Shown here: positions 8,341 to 14,419 of the stretch, piece by piece
How positions within the stretch are numbered: the stretch's first letter is position 1
How the letters are laid out: every line of letters starts with the position of its first letter
IMG/VR virus record: IMGVR_UViG_3300008629_000018
Location: 1-31,654 of that record
Origin: a virus
DNA length: 31,654 bases
Direction: 5' to 3' (one strand)
Program-made: the position numbers and the translations under genes
Notes under the pieces: model-generated
What the model was told of the DNA's origin: nothing
Seen by the model: only the letters and a program-made list of their open reading frames with translations
Databases searched by the model: none

Positions 8341-10647
8341 TTACATTATTTGTTGTGGTGGAGGCGGTGGCCCTTGTGGTTGTGGGGGCTGTTGTCCAAC
8401 ACCACTAAATAATTGTTGTAAAAAAGGAACTGCCTGCTGTATCAATCCCTGTAAATCTATTCCACCCTGTCCACCTTGCCCACCTTGTGTCGGCATAGCA
8501 GGCGAGGGTTGCCCAGCGGGTTGAGTTTGAGGAGGCTCTATCAACCCTGCCTGCGTAGCCAGTTCGTCTATCTGCTGTTTCAGTCCCATTAATAAATTAG
8601 GATCAGCCATTGCCTTTCTTAATACTGCCTCAGTTTCTGGTACTGAAATTTCATCTGCCATTCTAGAACCAGACTTACGCATGAACTCTTTAATCAACGG
8701 AGAAACATTCACATGCTCAGGCCCTGCTCTTAGAGCAAGCTCCAACTGTTGTTGGATTTCGCTTAATTGCATTAACCTGTTTGTGTTAACAGAATTTGCA
8801 GATATATCTACATCATATTGCCCCTGTATATCTCTGGCAGAAACCTTCTTCATTGTAGATTTAGCACCCTCAACTACACGAAACAACATGTTGTCGCTAC
8901 CAAACTGTTGGATAAGTTGTAATGTTTGCAATACGGCTTCATTTAAACCAGTGGCAACATTACGAAGCATCATCTCCAGCCTTTGGTTTCCTTCATTAAC
9001 TATCGCACTCACACCAGTAGCTGTCTTGTTCTGAATAGCTGTGGCATCATTACCAATAGCAAAATCCGAAACACCAATACGATCTTGAATCAACCTACGC
9101 ACTAACTCTTCTTCTCTAAAGGAAGAGAACTTAACATCCCCTGTCTGCAAGATACCAATTTGATTCGGCCCTGCAGGGAATCCCATGCCAGGCCCTGGTC
9201 GATGTATCTCTGGGTCAACATCGGAGTTAGGGTCATACCAAAACATAACCGCATTAGTAATGGTTCCATTATCTATTCTCTGGTTATGTATATCGTTTAA
9301 CTCTTGCTGTAAGTCAGTAATAATCTCTGGCACACCTTGAGACTCAAACCGCCCAGGTACTGGAAACATTTTAATTTCTGCAAAAGGTTTCTTACCATGC
9401 AACAAATCTGTTTCCCTTACCGACAACAACACACCCTGTCTAGGAGCATAAGTAGCAACAATATCTTCCATACGACCATCATCATCTATGTCAAACTTGC
9501 CATGAAATTCAATTAATTCTATTTCTGACAGGTTTTCTTCTGCTTCCTGTTGCACATTTTCATACCCCTCTTCCAACGTCTGCACATCTTTCAACATGCT
9601 TTCGCCATGAGAAGAAATGATAGTAGACTCTGAGCTAGAACTACTGGGGTGTAACAAATCAACATTAGAATAGATTCCCTGATCCTGTGCTTTTAATAAG
9701 GAATCATAATCCATTCTGAATCTATGCCCAACATAAGGAGATGAAGCTATATCAATAGCCCTTGGGTGGAATATAAAATCTTCTATAGGAATAAAAACCC
9801 AATCAGGATTATTGTAAACTTGTTCTTCTCTTTCCATAGACAGTAGCGGTCTTCGCTCCCAATCATGCGTGTCAGCTAAAAAAGCCATCTGATCTAGGAA
9901 CTCTATGGTTTCTAATTCAGCGTCACCTTGTTGTATTTTTTCCTGATAGATGGCTATTTCTTCTTCTACATCTTGCCTAGATAATTTTCTGGTTGTCTTT
10001 CTATATTCTTCTTTCCATACAATTTTCATTACTCCACGACCATATATAAAAGCTTCTCTAATCCAATCCTGAACTTTTGGATACACCTTTATTCTTTTCG
10101 TAAGAATAAAATCTAAAAAGTGTTCAACGTCATAAGCTTTATCATGATCTGAAACGTAAGGACTGTGAGGGGAATCGTTCCCCCCACTGGGCATAACCGC
10201 CTGCGGAGCAGGTTGGCTCACCCCTCTAGCCGTTACAAACGGCTGTGTTCCGAAAATAGGATTAATCATTCTACTAACAAGCGTATCTATGATTATCCCA
10301 GTAATAGGTATGTGTAAATTAGAACACCCCTCCCAAGGGAAGTTCTTGGGTTTTAAGACACCCTTGTATTGTTTATACCAAGTCTCCAAACCTTCTTGCC
10401 AATCACGTCTGGAATCAACAGAGTTCTGTATTGAATCACGAAGATAATTTATCAGCCTTGCTATATCCACACGCTTGTCTATAGCATCTGGCTTGGGGGC
10501 TTCCATTCTTTTTACACTATCACCAGAAGCTAGTTTTGCCTTGCCCTTGGTTGGAGAACCTGCGTATTGTTTGGAAGTATCTTTCTTTTCGTCTTCCGAG
10601 CTAACAGGAGTGCCACCCGATATTTGATTTTTAGAAAGCTCTGCCAT
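8341..10647 (-). CDS. Portal protein
   Basis: A 768-residue protein forming the dodecameric DNA channel at the capsid vertex. Typical portal features are the N-terminal wing beginning at about residue 55 (DIARLINYLRDSIQNSVDSR), the segment KNFPWEGCSNLHIPI near residues 97-112, the central QGVPEIITDLQQELNDIHNQ helix near 440, and RNVATGLNEAVLQTLQLIQQ near 585. The final 80 residues are an unusual Pro/Gln/Gly-rich tail (GGQGGQGG, then PPQPQGPPPPPQQ) of low complexity. The ATG lies 3 bases after the preceding gene's stop. Length fits the long portals of SU10- and P22-like podoviruses. Confidence 0.88.
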   Translation of the reverse strand: MAELSKNQISGGTPVSSEDEKKDTSKQYAGSPTKGKAKLASGDSVKRMEAPKPDAIDKRVDIARLINYLRDSIQNSVDSRRDWQEGLETWYKQYKGVLKPKNFPWEGCSNLHIPITGIIIDTLVSRMINPIFGTQPFVTARGVSQPAPQAVMPSGGNDSPHSPYVSDHDKAYDVEHFLDFILTKRIKVYPKVQDWIREAFIYGRGVMKIVWKEEYRKTTRKLSRQDVEEEIAIYQEKIQQGDAELETIEFLDQMAFLADTHDWERRPLLSMEREEQVYNNPDWVFIPIEDFIFHPRAIDIASSPYVGHRFRMDYDSLLKAQDQGIYSNVDLLHPSSSSSESTIISSHGESMLKDVQTLEEGYENVQQEAEENLSEIELIEFHGKFDIDDDGRMEDIVATYAPRQGVLLSVRETDLLHGKKPFAEIKMFPVPGRFESQGVPEIITDLQQELNDIHNQRIDNGTITNAVMFWYDPNSDVDPEIHRPGPGMGFPAGPNQIGILQTGDVKFSSFREEELVRRLIQDRIGVSDFAIGNDATAIQNKTATGVSAIVNEGNQRLEMMLRNVATGLNEAVLQTLQLIQQFGSDNMLFRVVEGAKSTMKKVSARDIQGQYDVDISANSVNTNRLMQLSEIQQQLELALRAGPEHVNVSPLIKEFMRKSGSRMADEISVPETEAVLRKAMADPNLLMGLKQQIDELATQAGLIEPPQTQPAGQPSPAMPTQGGQGGQGGIDLQGLIQQAVPFLQQLFSGVGQQPPQPQGPPPPPQQIM

Positions 10648-10649
10648 TA

Positions 10650-10871
10650 TTATCTGCCCATAAATTCATCAAATTTGTCTTTGTATTTTCTAACCTTCTT
10701 CGCCGCTTGGCTTCTAGTCCTTCCTACTTTTGTCAACCCCATCATGTCTGTTTTCTTTTTAATAGCCTTGCGTTTCTTCGCACCCTCAACTCTTTTCTTT
10801 TTTTCTTCCTCGCTGATACCAGCCCATTTACCTTTCCTCTTACCAGCTCCAGTTTTCCTTTTTGTTCCCAT
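10650..10871 (-). CDS. Small very basic protein upstream of portal (73 aa)
   Basis: A 73-residue, Lys/Arg-rich protein starting MGTKRKTGAGKRKGKWAG. I chose the ATG at 10869-10871 because GGAG lies 6 bases upstream; an earlier in-frame start would fall inside the terminator hairpin. Nearly half of the residues are Lys or Arg, so nucleic-acid binding is likely; the C-terminus KVRKYKDKFDEFMGR is amphipathic. It precedes portal by 2 bases and is the first gene after a terminator. Small basic proteins here could be packaged with DNA or help packaging; this is inference only. Confidence 0.65.
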   Translation of the reverse strand: MGTKRKTGAGKRKGKWAGISEEEKKKRVEGAKKRKAIKKKTDMMGLTKVGRTRSQAAKKVRKYKDKFDEFMGR

Positions 10872-10880
10872 GATTGCTCC

Positions 10881-10927
10881 AAAAAAAAAGGCTGACACAC
10901 AAAGGCATAACGCCTTGCATACCAGCC
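10881..10927 (-). terminator. Rho-independent terminator between the small-gene block and portal
   Basis: On the minus strand GGCTG pairs with CAGCC (outer stem) and AAGGC with GCCTT around the loop GTTAT (inner stem), followed at once by nine T. It would end transcripts from the kinase/HNH block. Because the next ribosome binding site starts right after the T-run, the portal operon would depend on read-through or antitermination unless a promoter lies within the hairpin region, and I see none. Confidence 0.85.
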
Positions 10928-10952
10928 GTCTATTTGTTAGGTGGGCTAAAAT

Positions 10953-11090
10953 CTATAAGTTTCTTGTTACTTCCTTAATCTCAACCTTCATCAGATTACC
11001 CTCTGAAAAGTGAATTGTCATACTGCCATTGAAGTAATTGTTCATTAAAGACTTTAACTTGTTGATTAGCTTATCAAAGTTTATACTCAT
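10953..11090 (-). CDS. Small DUF2292-like protein (45 aa)
   Basis: A 45-residue ORF starting MSINFDKLINKLKSLMNNYF. The C-terminal half NGSMTIHFSEGNLMKVEIKE resembles the small bacterial DUF2292 family, whose pattern is a short helix then G-S-I/V-T-I-x-x-x-x-G-x-x-x-x-I/V-E with a basic end. No strong ribosome binding site precedes the ATG at 11088-11090. A terminator starts 26 bases after its stop. The biochemical role of the family is not known to me. The coding call rests on the family-like pattern. Confidence 0.5.
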   Translation of the reverse strand: MSINFDKLINKLKSLMNNYFNGSMTIHFSEGNLMKVEIKEVTRNL

Positions 11091-11120
11091 ATGATAGTTA
11101 AAAGCACATTTTTAAAGGGT

Positions 11121-11144
11121 TGTCAAGTGAGAAATATCTGTCAA
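11121..11144 (-). promoter_or_regulatory. Two TTGACA boxes 18 bp apart upstream of the 45-aa gene
   Basis: The minus strand carries TTGACA at 11139-11144 and again at 11121-11126. Each matches a sigma70 -35 box perfectly, but the best -10 candidate for the second box (TTTTAA at 17 bp) is weak. They could be one weak promoter or a repeated operator element. Confidence 0.3.
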
Positions 11145-11410
11145 TCAGAGAAAGACAGGTTCCTTATTAATTTTATCATTGCTTTTGGGATTTTTATTCT
11201 TTCTCCCACAACCTTTCCTGGTGGAATATCCCCATGCATCACAAATACCAACGACTCTTTATCACGTTTTGAATACCATCCCATGAATCTAACAGTAGGA
11301 GGGTCTTTAAGAAAATCATCCGTATCGTCCTCAGTCCAATCACTGCGGATCAAGGTGTCATTCCATTCCACATAATACATTCCACCCTTTTTTAATCTTG
11401 GTATTTTCAT
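11141..11410 (-). CDS. Hypothetical protein (89 aa)
   Basis: An 89-residue protein starting MKIPRLKKGGMYYVEWNDT. The short strand segments YYVEWND, TVRFMGWY and SLVFVMHGD suggest a small beta-barrel of SH3 or related type. The ATG overlaps the preceding stop (ATGA), so translation is probably coupled; there is no clear Shine-Dalgarno. No family is recognised and no catalytic residues stand out. The context is a block of small minus-strand genes with an HNH protein and a nucleotide kinase. Confidence 0.6.
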   Translation of the reverse strand: MKIPRLKKGGMYYVEWNDTLIRSDWTEDDTDDFLKDPPTVRFMGWYSKRDKESLVFVMHGDIPPGKVVGERIKIPKAMIKLIRNLSFSD

Positions 11411-11550
11411 GAAACACTAAATGGAAATTGAGTTCTATGCCGTGATTTCTGCTTTTCGCCATCAACTACAAAGTCCCACACCACCCAGAATATAGCATCT
11501 TTATCTCTTCTTATTATCTTTTTTACTTTTATTTCTATTTTTTTCGGCAT
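11407..11550 (-). CDS. Small basic protein overlapping the HNH gene (47 aa)
   Basis: A 47-residue ORF, MPKKIEIKVKKIIRRDKDAI followed by FWVVWDFVVDGEKQ, that overlaps the 3' end of the HNH gene by about 50 bases in another frame and ends in an ATGA overlap with the 89-aa gene. AAGGTG lies about 11 bases before its ATG. The alternating pattern of the first 12 residues and the FWVVWDFVV strand suggest a small beta protein. The overlap with the next start is the main evidence for translation. No family is recognised. Confidence 0.5.
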   Translation of the reverse strand: MPKKIEIKVKKIIRRDKDAIFWVVWDFVVDGEKQKSRHRTQFPFSVS

Positions 11551-12082
11551 CATAATGAAACACCTTGGTGCAATTTTTAACAAATACTTTCACAGACAAA
11601 GACCCTTTTGCCCAGTTCGCCCACTTCGACAACCATTGCAAATTCGAAATTTTTTTTATAAGGTGAGGGTATTTAGAGGTAGGTTTGATATGGTCAAGAC
11701 TCATATTCACCCCTGCCCTTAAAGTATCTCCAGTTAGTGGACAAATATAATTCTGTTTTTCAGCAAGCTTTTTAATGCTTTCTGCCAGAGAAACATCCTT
11801 GAGAGTTCTTCTGGCTGACATTTCAAAGAAATGATCGGGGCAAAAAGTACCACCCCTCTCCGTCTTTTTATAGCATCCCATACTCAAACAAGTACCAGTA
11901 GCTTCGGATATCTTCTTCTGCTTCTTATATCTCTTGCTATGGTAAACTTTGAGGCAATGTCTACAAGTAGTCCTTAAACCATCATTCGTACTTCCAGACT
12001 TATGAAAATCTTTTAACGGAACAAGTTTTTTACACTTACCACAAAACTTCTTATCCTTGTTCGCATCTTCGACATTTTCCAT
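11501..12082 (-). CDS. Zinc-finger HNH endonuclease-like protein
   Basis: 193 residues from the ATG at 12080-12082, which has GGTG 8 bases upstream; an in-frame TTG 12 bases earlier is less likely. The N-terminus carries a zinc ribbon, C14-x2-C17 and C40-x2-C43 (CGKC, CRHC). A second Cys/His cluster follows at C65, C70, C81 and H84. The HNH-like core has CPLTG at 114-118, LDHIKP at 129-134 and NLQWLSKWANWAKG at 147-160. It would be a metal-dependent nuclease, perhaps a packaging-associated nicking enzyme or a free-standing homing endonuclease. The second Cys pair usual in HNH proteins (CxxCN) is replaced by KWANWAKG, so activity is uncertain. Confidence 0.75.
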   Translation of the reverse strand: MENVEDANKDKKFCGKCKKLVPLKDFHKSGSTNDGLRTTCRHCLKVYHSKRYKKQKKISEATGTCLSMGCYKKTERGGTFCPDHFFEMSARRTLKDVSLAESIKKLAEKQNYICPLTGDTLRAGVNMSLDHIKPTSKYPHLIKKISNLQWLSKWANWAKGSLSVKVFVKNCTKVFHYDAEKNRNKSKKDNKKR

Positions 12083-12143
12083 GAAATGCACCAAAGATAA
12101 TATCTTACGCTAATGTGATACCTTATTCTTTCAAAGTAACCCA

Positions 12144-12329
12144 TCACTCAAAATAAGGCATCTTATACGCAATCTCTTGGATGCTTTCAGTAAGCTCACG
12201 CAATGCTACAACTACTTCAGTCTGAACTTTTAATGTATCCCTGCTTATATTCAAGGAATCATTAAGAAGTCTTAGCAGTATCTCTTCATTCTCTAATACT
12301 ACCTTTGTCTTCTCTGCTGGATATCCCAA
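12144..12329 (-). CDS. Small helical protein overlapping the kinase gene (61 aa)
   Basis: An ORF with no ATG in a suitable place. I chose the TTG at 12327-12329 because GGAG lies 8 bases upstream; an in-frame TTG at 12359 is the alternative (71 aa). Residues from LENEEILLRLLNDSLNISRD to ELTESIQEIAYK form a heptad-like, probably coiled-coil helix. It overlaps the 3' end of the kinase gene by about 30 bases. No family is recognised. The start is uncertain, and the coding call is moderate. Confidence 0.45.
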   Translation of the reverse strand: MGYPAEKTKVVLENEEILLRLLNDSLNISRDTLKVQTEVVVALRELTESIQEIAYKMPYFE

Positions 12330-12892
12330 GGTCTTGGCTCCACATCCTCCCCATTCCAAACAGGAGGCGATAGAATCGCTCTGATATTAAGGTGCAAATT
12401 CTCTATTGATCCATTATTGTGAATAATAACATCAGCTTCAATATCGGTTTGCTCCGTTTCAGAAACATGACCATTGTTTAAAAAATTAGGTCTTACCACT
12501 CTCCAAATTTCACCACCTAACTTCTTTACAAGTCTAGCTTCGTTGAGATACCTTAAATCTTCCGCTACTACATGGGAGAAATCATCGACATAATTCTCCC
12601 AACTGTCTAACCAAATGTTCTTGCTAACTAAGTCTCTACCCCATTCCGTCCCCAATGTCTGCATTACTTGTCTCGGTGTCTGCCCACCAAGAATCTCTTG
12701 CGGTGTTTCCTTATACCTACCCTCAGTCATCTCCTCTGTCATACCAGGTATTTGCAGTAACATCCGCTTTATAGTTCTACTGAACTTTACCCTCGCAAAA
12801 GGTGTATGTTTACTTTTTGAACGACTCAAATACTCGGCAATAGTTGACTTGCCTGATCCTGCCGCTCCTGTTAACGCTATTAACTTTATCAT
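12299..12892 (-). CDS. Deoxynucleoside monophosphate kinase
   Basis: A 197-residue P-loop kinase. GAAGSGKS at residues 9-16 is the Walker A motif. The segment RQVMQTLGTEWGRDLVSKNI (about 84-103) is characteristic of phage dNMP kinases (T4 gp1-like). VVAEDLRYLNEA (108-119) supplies the acid/Arg strand, followed by TDIEADVIIHNNGSIENL, the usual C-terminal core. It would phosphorylate dNMPs to dNDPs to feed phage DNA synthesis in the cytoplasm. It is the first gene behind the minus-strand promoter at 13.22 kb, with a roughly 320-base leader. The ribosome binding site is weak (AAGGA about 12 bases from the ATG). Confidence 0.85.
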   Translation of the reverse strand: MIKLIALTGAAGSGKSTIAEYLSRSKSKHTPFARVKFSRTIKRMLLQIPGMTEEMTEGRYKETPQEILGGQTPRQVMQTLGTEWGRDLVSKNIWLDSWENYVDDFSHVVAEDLRYLNEARLVKKLGGEIWRVVRPNFLNNGHVSETEQTDIEADVIIHNNGSIENLHLNIRAILSPPVWNGEDVEPRPWDIQQRRQR

Positions 12893-12904
12893 CTCTAAAT
12901 TCCT

Positions 12905-13213
12905 TTTTTAAATTGCGAGGCGTAGCCGAGCAATCATTCCTTTAGGAATGTGTCAGCTATTAATTTAATTGGATTGAAGTAATCTAGGCGTACAAGTGCC
13001 ACACAGTAGGGTTTGTCTTTTTCTCATTAGCCACCGCCCTTACGGTTCTAACTGAAGGCTTGTCGGGGATTGTCGGCACTTTCGCTTCTACTCCGCAACA
13101 AGTTTGGCTTGGCTCATCACCAGAAGCCTCGTCTATCCAGACTGCTCCCTATTCCTTGTGAGTGGTTAGGGAAGCACTTTCGCCCCACTTAAGGTGCAAG
13201 TGGTAGGCTAGTA
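12905..13213 (-). ncRNA. Potentially structured leader or small RNA upstream of the kinase
   Basis: This region has no clear gene but is not AT-rich like its flank, and on the minus strand it folds locally: CCACTT/AAGTGG, TGC(T)TCCCTA/TAGGGAGCA, GTCT/AGAC, GGCTT/AAGCC, CATTCC/GGAATG (12935-12950) and ATTGC..GGC/GCC..GCAAT (12912-12934). The 7-mer CCGACAA occurs twice, 3 bases apart. It starts where the near-consensus promoter at 13.22 kb would begin transcription. It may be a regulatory 5' leader or an independent RNA. A 54-codon open stretch without a canonical start also lies here; see findings. No Rfam family is recognised by eye. Confidence 0.45.
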
Positions 13214-13219
13214 AGTGTA

Positions 13220-13248
13220 ACTCTAATCGTAAATATATCAAATGTCAA
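13220..13248 (-). promoter_or_regulatory. Sigma70-type promoter for the minus-strand kinase/HNH block
   Basis: The minus strand reads TTGACA (13243-13248), a 17-base spacer, then TAGAGT (13220-13225). The -35 box is perfect, the -10 box matches 4 of 6, and the spacer length is optimal. Transcription would start near 13213. An AT-rich tract upstream (13249-13310) could act as an UP element. Confidence 0.65.
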
Positions 13249-13427
13249 ACGAAAAAATAATAAAAAAATTTTAATGAAAAAAGAAAACCAATAAAAACAA
13301 GGATGATGGTTTTTGTGCAGGCAGTATACGCTGACTGTGCCTTGCCCCCCCAAAACTGCGATTTCAAAAATGTGACAAAAATATGTCTGAGACAACCCAT
13401 ATTTATATACGGCTCCACCCACCCTTG
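13249..13427. other. AT-rich intergenic tract with inverted repeats
   Basis: No gene is supported here. The first 60 bases are very A/T-rich. AAAACCA and TGGTTTT form an inverted repeat at about 13284-13315. TGTCTGAGACA (13384-13394) is a near-perfect palindrome of operator size. A run of seven C lies near 13345. An easily melted AT tract beside palindromes in a divergent control region could hold operators, IHF-type bends or a replication origin, but nothing seen decides among these. Confidence 0.4.
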
Positions 13428-13466
13428 GGACTCCTAATCGGGGGGGTAGGGGGTTCGATATCCCCT
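13428..13466 (+). other. tRNA-Arg(CCU)-like 3' half, attP core candidate
   Basis: The sequence contains CTCCTAA (13431-13437), identical to the anticodon loop of tRNA-Arg(CCU). Eleven bases later GGGGG TTCGATA TCCCC follows, a T-arm with the universal TTCGA. The spacing from anticodon loop to T-arm is that of a tRNA within one base. There is no D-arm or 5' half upstream, so it is not a functional tRNA. A tRNA fragment from anticodon loop to T-arm is the usual core of attP in phages whose tyrosine integrase targets a tRNA gene. A 53:61 G-U pair in the T-stem is abnormal for a working tRNA. Confidence 0.45.
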
Positions 13467-13474
13467 TAACATAC

Positions 13475-13483
13475 TGTTATATA
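13475..13483 (+). promoter_or_regulatory. Possible extended -10 element
   Basis: TG, one base, then TATATA resembles an extended -10 box facing the plus-strand genes. No good -35 box is seen. Transcription would begin close to 13490, immediately before the AGGAGG of the leader ORF, which is unusually tight. Low confidence. Confidence 0.25.
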
Positions 13484-13500
13484 TACACTTAGGAGGCATT

Positions 13501-13520
13501 GTGGCTAGAGTGTGGCTAGA
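13501..13520. repeat. Tandem GTGGCTAGA repeats one helical turn apart
   Basis: GTGGCTAGA occurs at 13501-13509 and 13512-13520, 11 bp apart, and a related inverted copy (TTAGCCACC) lies at 13028-13036. Short direct repeats on the same face of the helix next to a putative attP core resemble arm-type binding sites of tyrosine integrases. A repressor operator is the alternative. Confidence 0.4.
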
Positions 13521-13563
13521 AGCCTTTAAAAACAACAACTTACAAAGGGGTCATAGGGGTTAA
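13501..13563 (+). CDS. Possible leader peptide (20 aa)
   Basis: A GTG-started ORF, MARVWLEAFKNNNLQRGHRG, with a perfect AGGAGG 4 bases upstream (13491-13496), in otherwise gene-free DNA ahead of the plus-strand early operon. Its stop codon lies in the loop of a predicted hairpin (13555-13573), and downstream hairpins can form in mutually exclusive ways, as in translational attenuators. The opening codons coincide with two 9-bp repeats, so the apparent ORF may instead be a by-product of a protein-binding site. Confidence 0.35.
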   Translation: MARVWLEAFKNNNLQRGHRG

Positions 13564-13590
13564 GGCTTCCCCTTCCCTGTCTAAAAGCCT
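13520..13590 (+). promoter_or_regulatory. Mutually exclusive hairpins after the leader ORF
   Basis: AGGCTT (13563-13568) can pair with AAGCCT upstream (13520-13525) or with AAGCCT downstream (13585-13590). A third option pairs AGGGG (13555-13559) with CCCCT (13569-13573), which buries the same AGGCTT in its loop. A further 6-bp hairpin, GGGAGC AAGT GCTTCC, lies near 13640-13656. Such competing folds are typical of attenuators or riboregulators. No long T-run follows, so control would act on folding or translation rather than on a standard terminator. Confidence 0.35.
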
Positions 13591-13670
13591 AAACCTCTTT
13601 ATTTACAACACTTTACAAGCTGTCTAATCTTAAGGGTGAATGGGAGCAAGTGCTTCCAATACTTTAATAG

Positions 13671-13682
13671 CCTAACAAAGGA
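13671..13682 (+). promoter_or_regulatory. CCTAACAAAGGAG translation-start element
   Basis: Holds the Shine-Dalgarno of the first early gene. CCT can pair with AGG of AAAGGAG, a weaker version of the hairpin motif found upstream of three other genes at 16739, 20762 and 21419. Confidence 0.4.
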
Positions 13683-13689
13683 GTTTAAA

Positions 13690-14115
13690 ATGGCTAATTC
13701 TAAAGATGTAACAGTAAATCGTAACAAGTTTGAAAAGCTAGCATTGTCTCAAGACTTGCCGTATGATGTTGATTTTATTGGGACTTTGGAAGCTAATCAG
13801 ACCGAAGCTAACAAAGAGTTTTTGGAATCTGTCAATGCTTTAGCTGATAGAGAGCCTAAATTCAACAAGTTAGTTAAGATTCACAAAGATTTACTGAATA
13901 GCTTGCGTTTAAAAGGCGATTCACCTATGGATATGCAAATTAAGAGTGTAATTGCTAAATTCCATAATGATTGGCAAGATCATTGTGCTAATCCGTCTAA
14001 ACGCAAGTCTCAAAGCATTCCTGTTGTTGTTATGGATGATCGTATGCAAGCCTTATGGGATGCTATGAACAAGCCTGAAGAACCAACGAACATTCAGGAT
14101 GCAGTAAATCAGTAA
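13690..14115 (+). CDS. First early protein, hypothetical (141 aa)
   Basis: Starts at the ATG at 13690, with AAAGGAG 6 bases upstream; an in-frame start at 13636 has no ribosome binding site. The protein begins MANSKDVTVNRNKFEKLALS, is mostly helical and has no membrane segment or known motif (ESVNALADREPKFNKLVKIH, IKSVIAKFHNDWQDH). It is followed by a strong terminator, so it is transcribed as a separate unit at the head of the early region. That arrangement suits an abundant early protein such as a host-takeover or DNA-binding factor, but no function can be assigned. Confidence 0.75.
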   Translation: MANSKDVTVNRNKFEKLALSQDLPYDVDFIGTLEANQTEANKEFLESVNALADREPKFNKLVKIHKDLLNSLRLKGDSPMDMQIKSVIAKFHNDWQDHCANPSKRKSQSIPVVVMDDRMQALWDAMNKPEEPTNIQDAVNQ

Positions 14116-14133
14116 GGTAGCACTAGCAGTACT

Positions 14134-14164
14134 GGGGGGGGCTTATGCCCTCCCCTTTTTTTTT
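14134..14164 (+). terminator. Strong Rho-independent terminator after the first early gene
   Basis: Eight G and C pair with GCCCTCCCC around the loop TTAT (9 bp, one G-U), followed by nine T. A second hairpin, TCAGCCT/AGGCTGA (14173-14192), follows directly. Genes downstream need read-through, antitermination or a promoter of their own. Confidence 0.9.
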
Positions 14165-14198
14165 GTCTTTTTTCAGCCTAAATCAAGGCTGATTTATA

Positions 14199-14227
14199 GG
14201 GTGAATAATAACTTTAATCAAAGGAGA
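14199..14227 (+). repeat. Duplicated 5' leader, copy 1
   Basis: The 29-base leader reads GGGTGAATAATAACTTTAAT, then CAAAGGAGA. It recurs at 14420-14448 with one mismatch (C to G). Each copy sits immediately before a gene and contains its Shine-Dalgarno, so the leader and ribosome binding site were duplicated as a unit. Confidence 0.85.
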
Positions 14228-14231
14228 TGTT

Positions 14232-14351
14232 ATGAAAGAAAGTACAGCTAGAAAGTTTAAAAAACCTATGACTAAAAGGCGTGCAGACCGCTTTCGCAGA
14301 AAACTATTAAAGCAAGAGAGACTGCAAGCACAAGCACAAGCTATCCGATAG
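14232..14351 (+). CDS. Small Arg/Lys/Gln-rich protein (39 aa)
   Basis: MKESTARKFKKPMTKRRADR continuing into a helical Gln/Ala-rich end (LQAQAQAIR). AAGGAG lies 6 bases before the ATG. Highly basic, so probably nucleic-acid or ribosome associated, but no family is recognised. It uses the duplicated leader that also precedes the HAD phosphatase gene, which is good evidence that it is expressed. Confidence 0.6.
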   Translation: MKESTARKFKKPMTKRRADRFRRKLLKQERLQAQAQAIR

Positions 14352-14419
14352 TCAATCCAACAGGGTGCATCAATCTATATTGGTGCATCCGATTGGGTGC
14401 TGAAATGAGTACCTAAAGA
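14352..14419 (+). other. Spacer with GGTGCATC direct repeats
   Basis: GGTGCATC occurs twice about 20 bases apart in the space between the 39-aa gene and the second leader copy. No gene or clear promoter is seen. Confidence 0.35.

Noticed and set aside
7642-8524. Plus-strand Cys/Pro/Gly-rich ORFs opposite portal and scaffold
   Set aside because: Their composition mirrors the Gln/Pro/Gly tail of portal and the coiled coil of the scaffold; no ribosome binding site and no family resemblance.
12985-13130. Hammerhead ribozyme or group I intron in the control region
   Set aside because: A GTGATGAG...CGAAA order resembles the hammerhead core, but the invariant C before UGAUGA and the required stem II pairing are missing; no intron P7 or splice-site signals were found.
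12905-13213. tmRNA-like gene with tag ANEKKTNPTVWHLYA
   Set aside because: A tag-like reading starting with Ala-Asn exists on the minus strand, but there is no T-arm or CCA end on that strand, and the TTCGA element near 13455 is on the opposite strand.
13428-13466. Complete tRNA gene
   Set aside because: No D-arm, no 5' acceptor strand, a weak anticodon stem and an abnormal U at T-stem position 61; only the 3' half resembles a tRNA.
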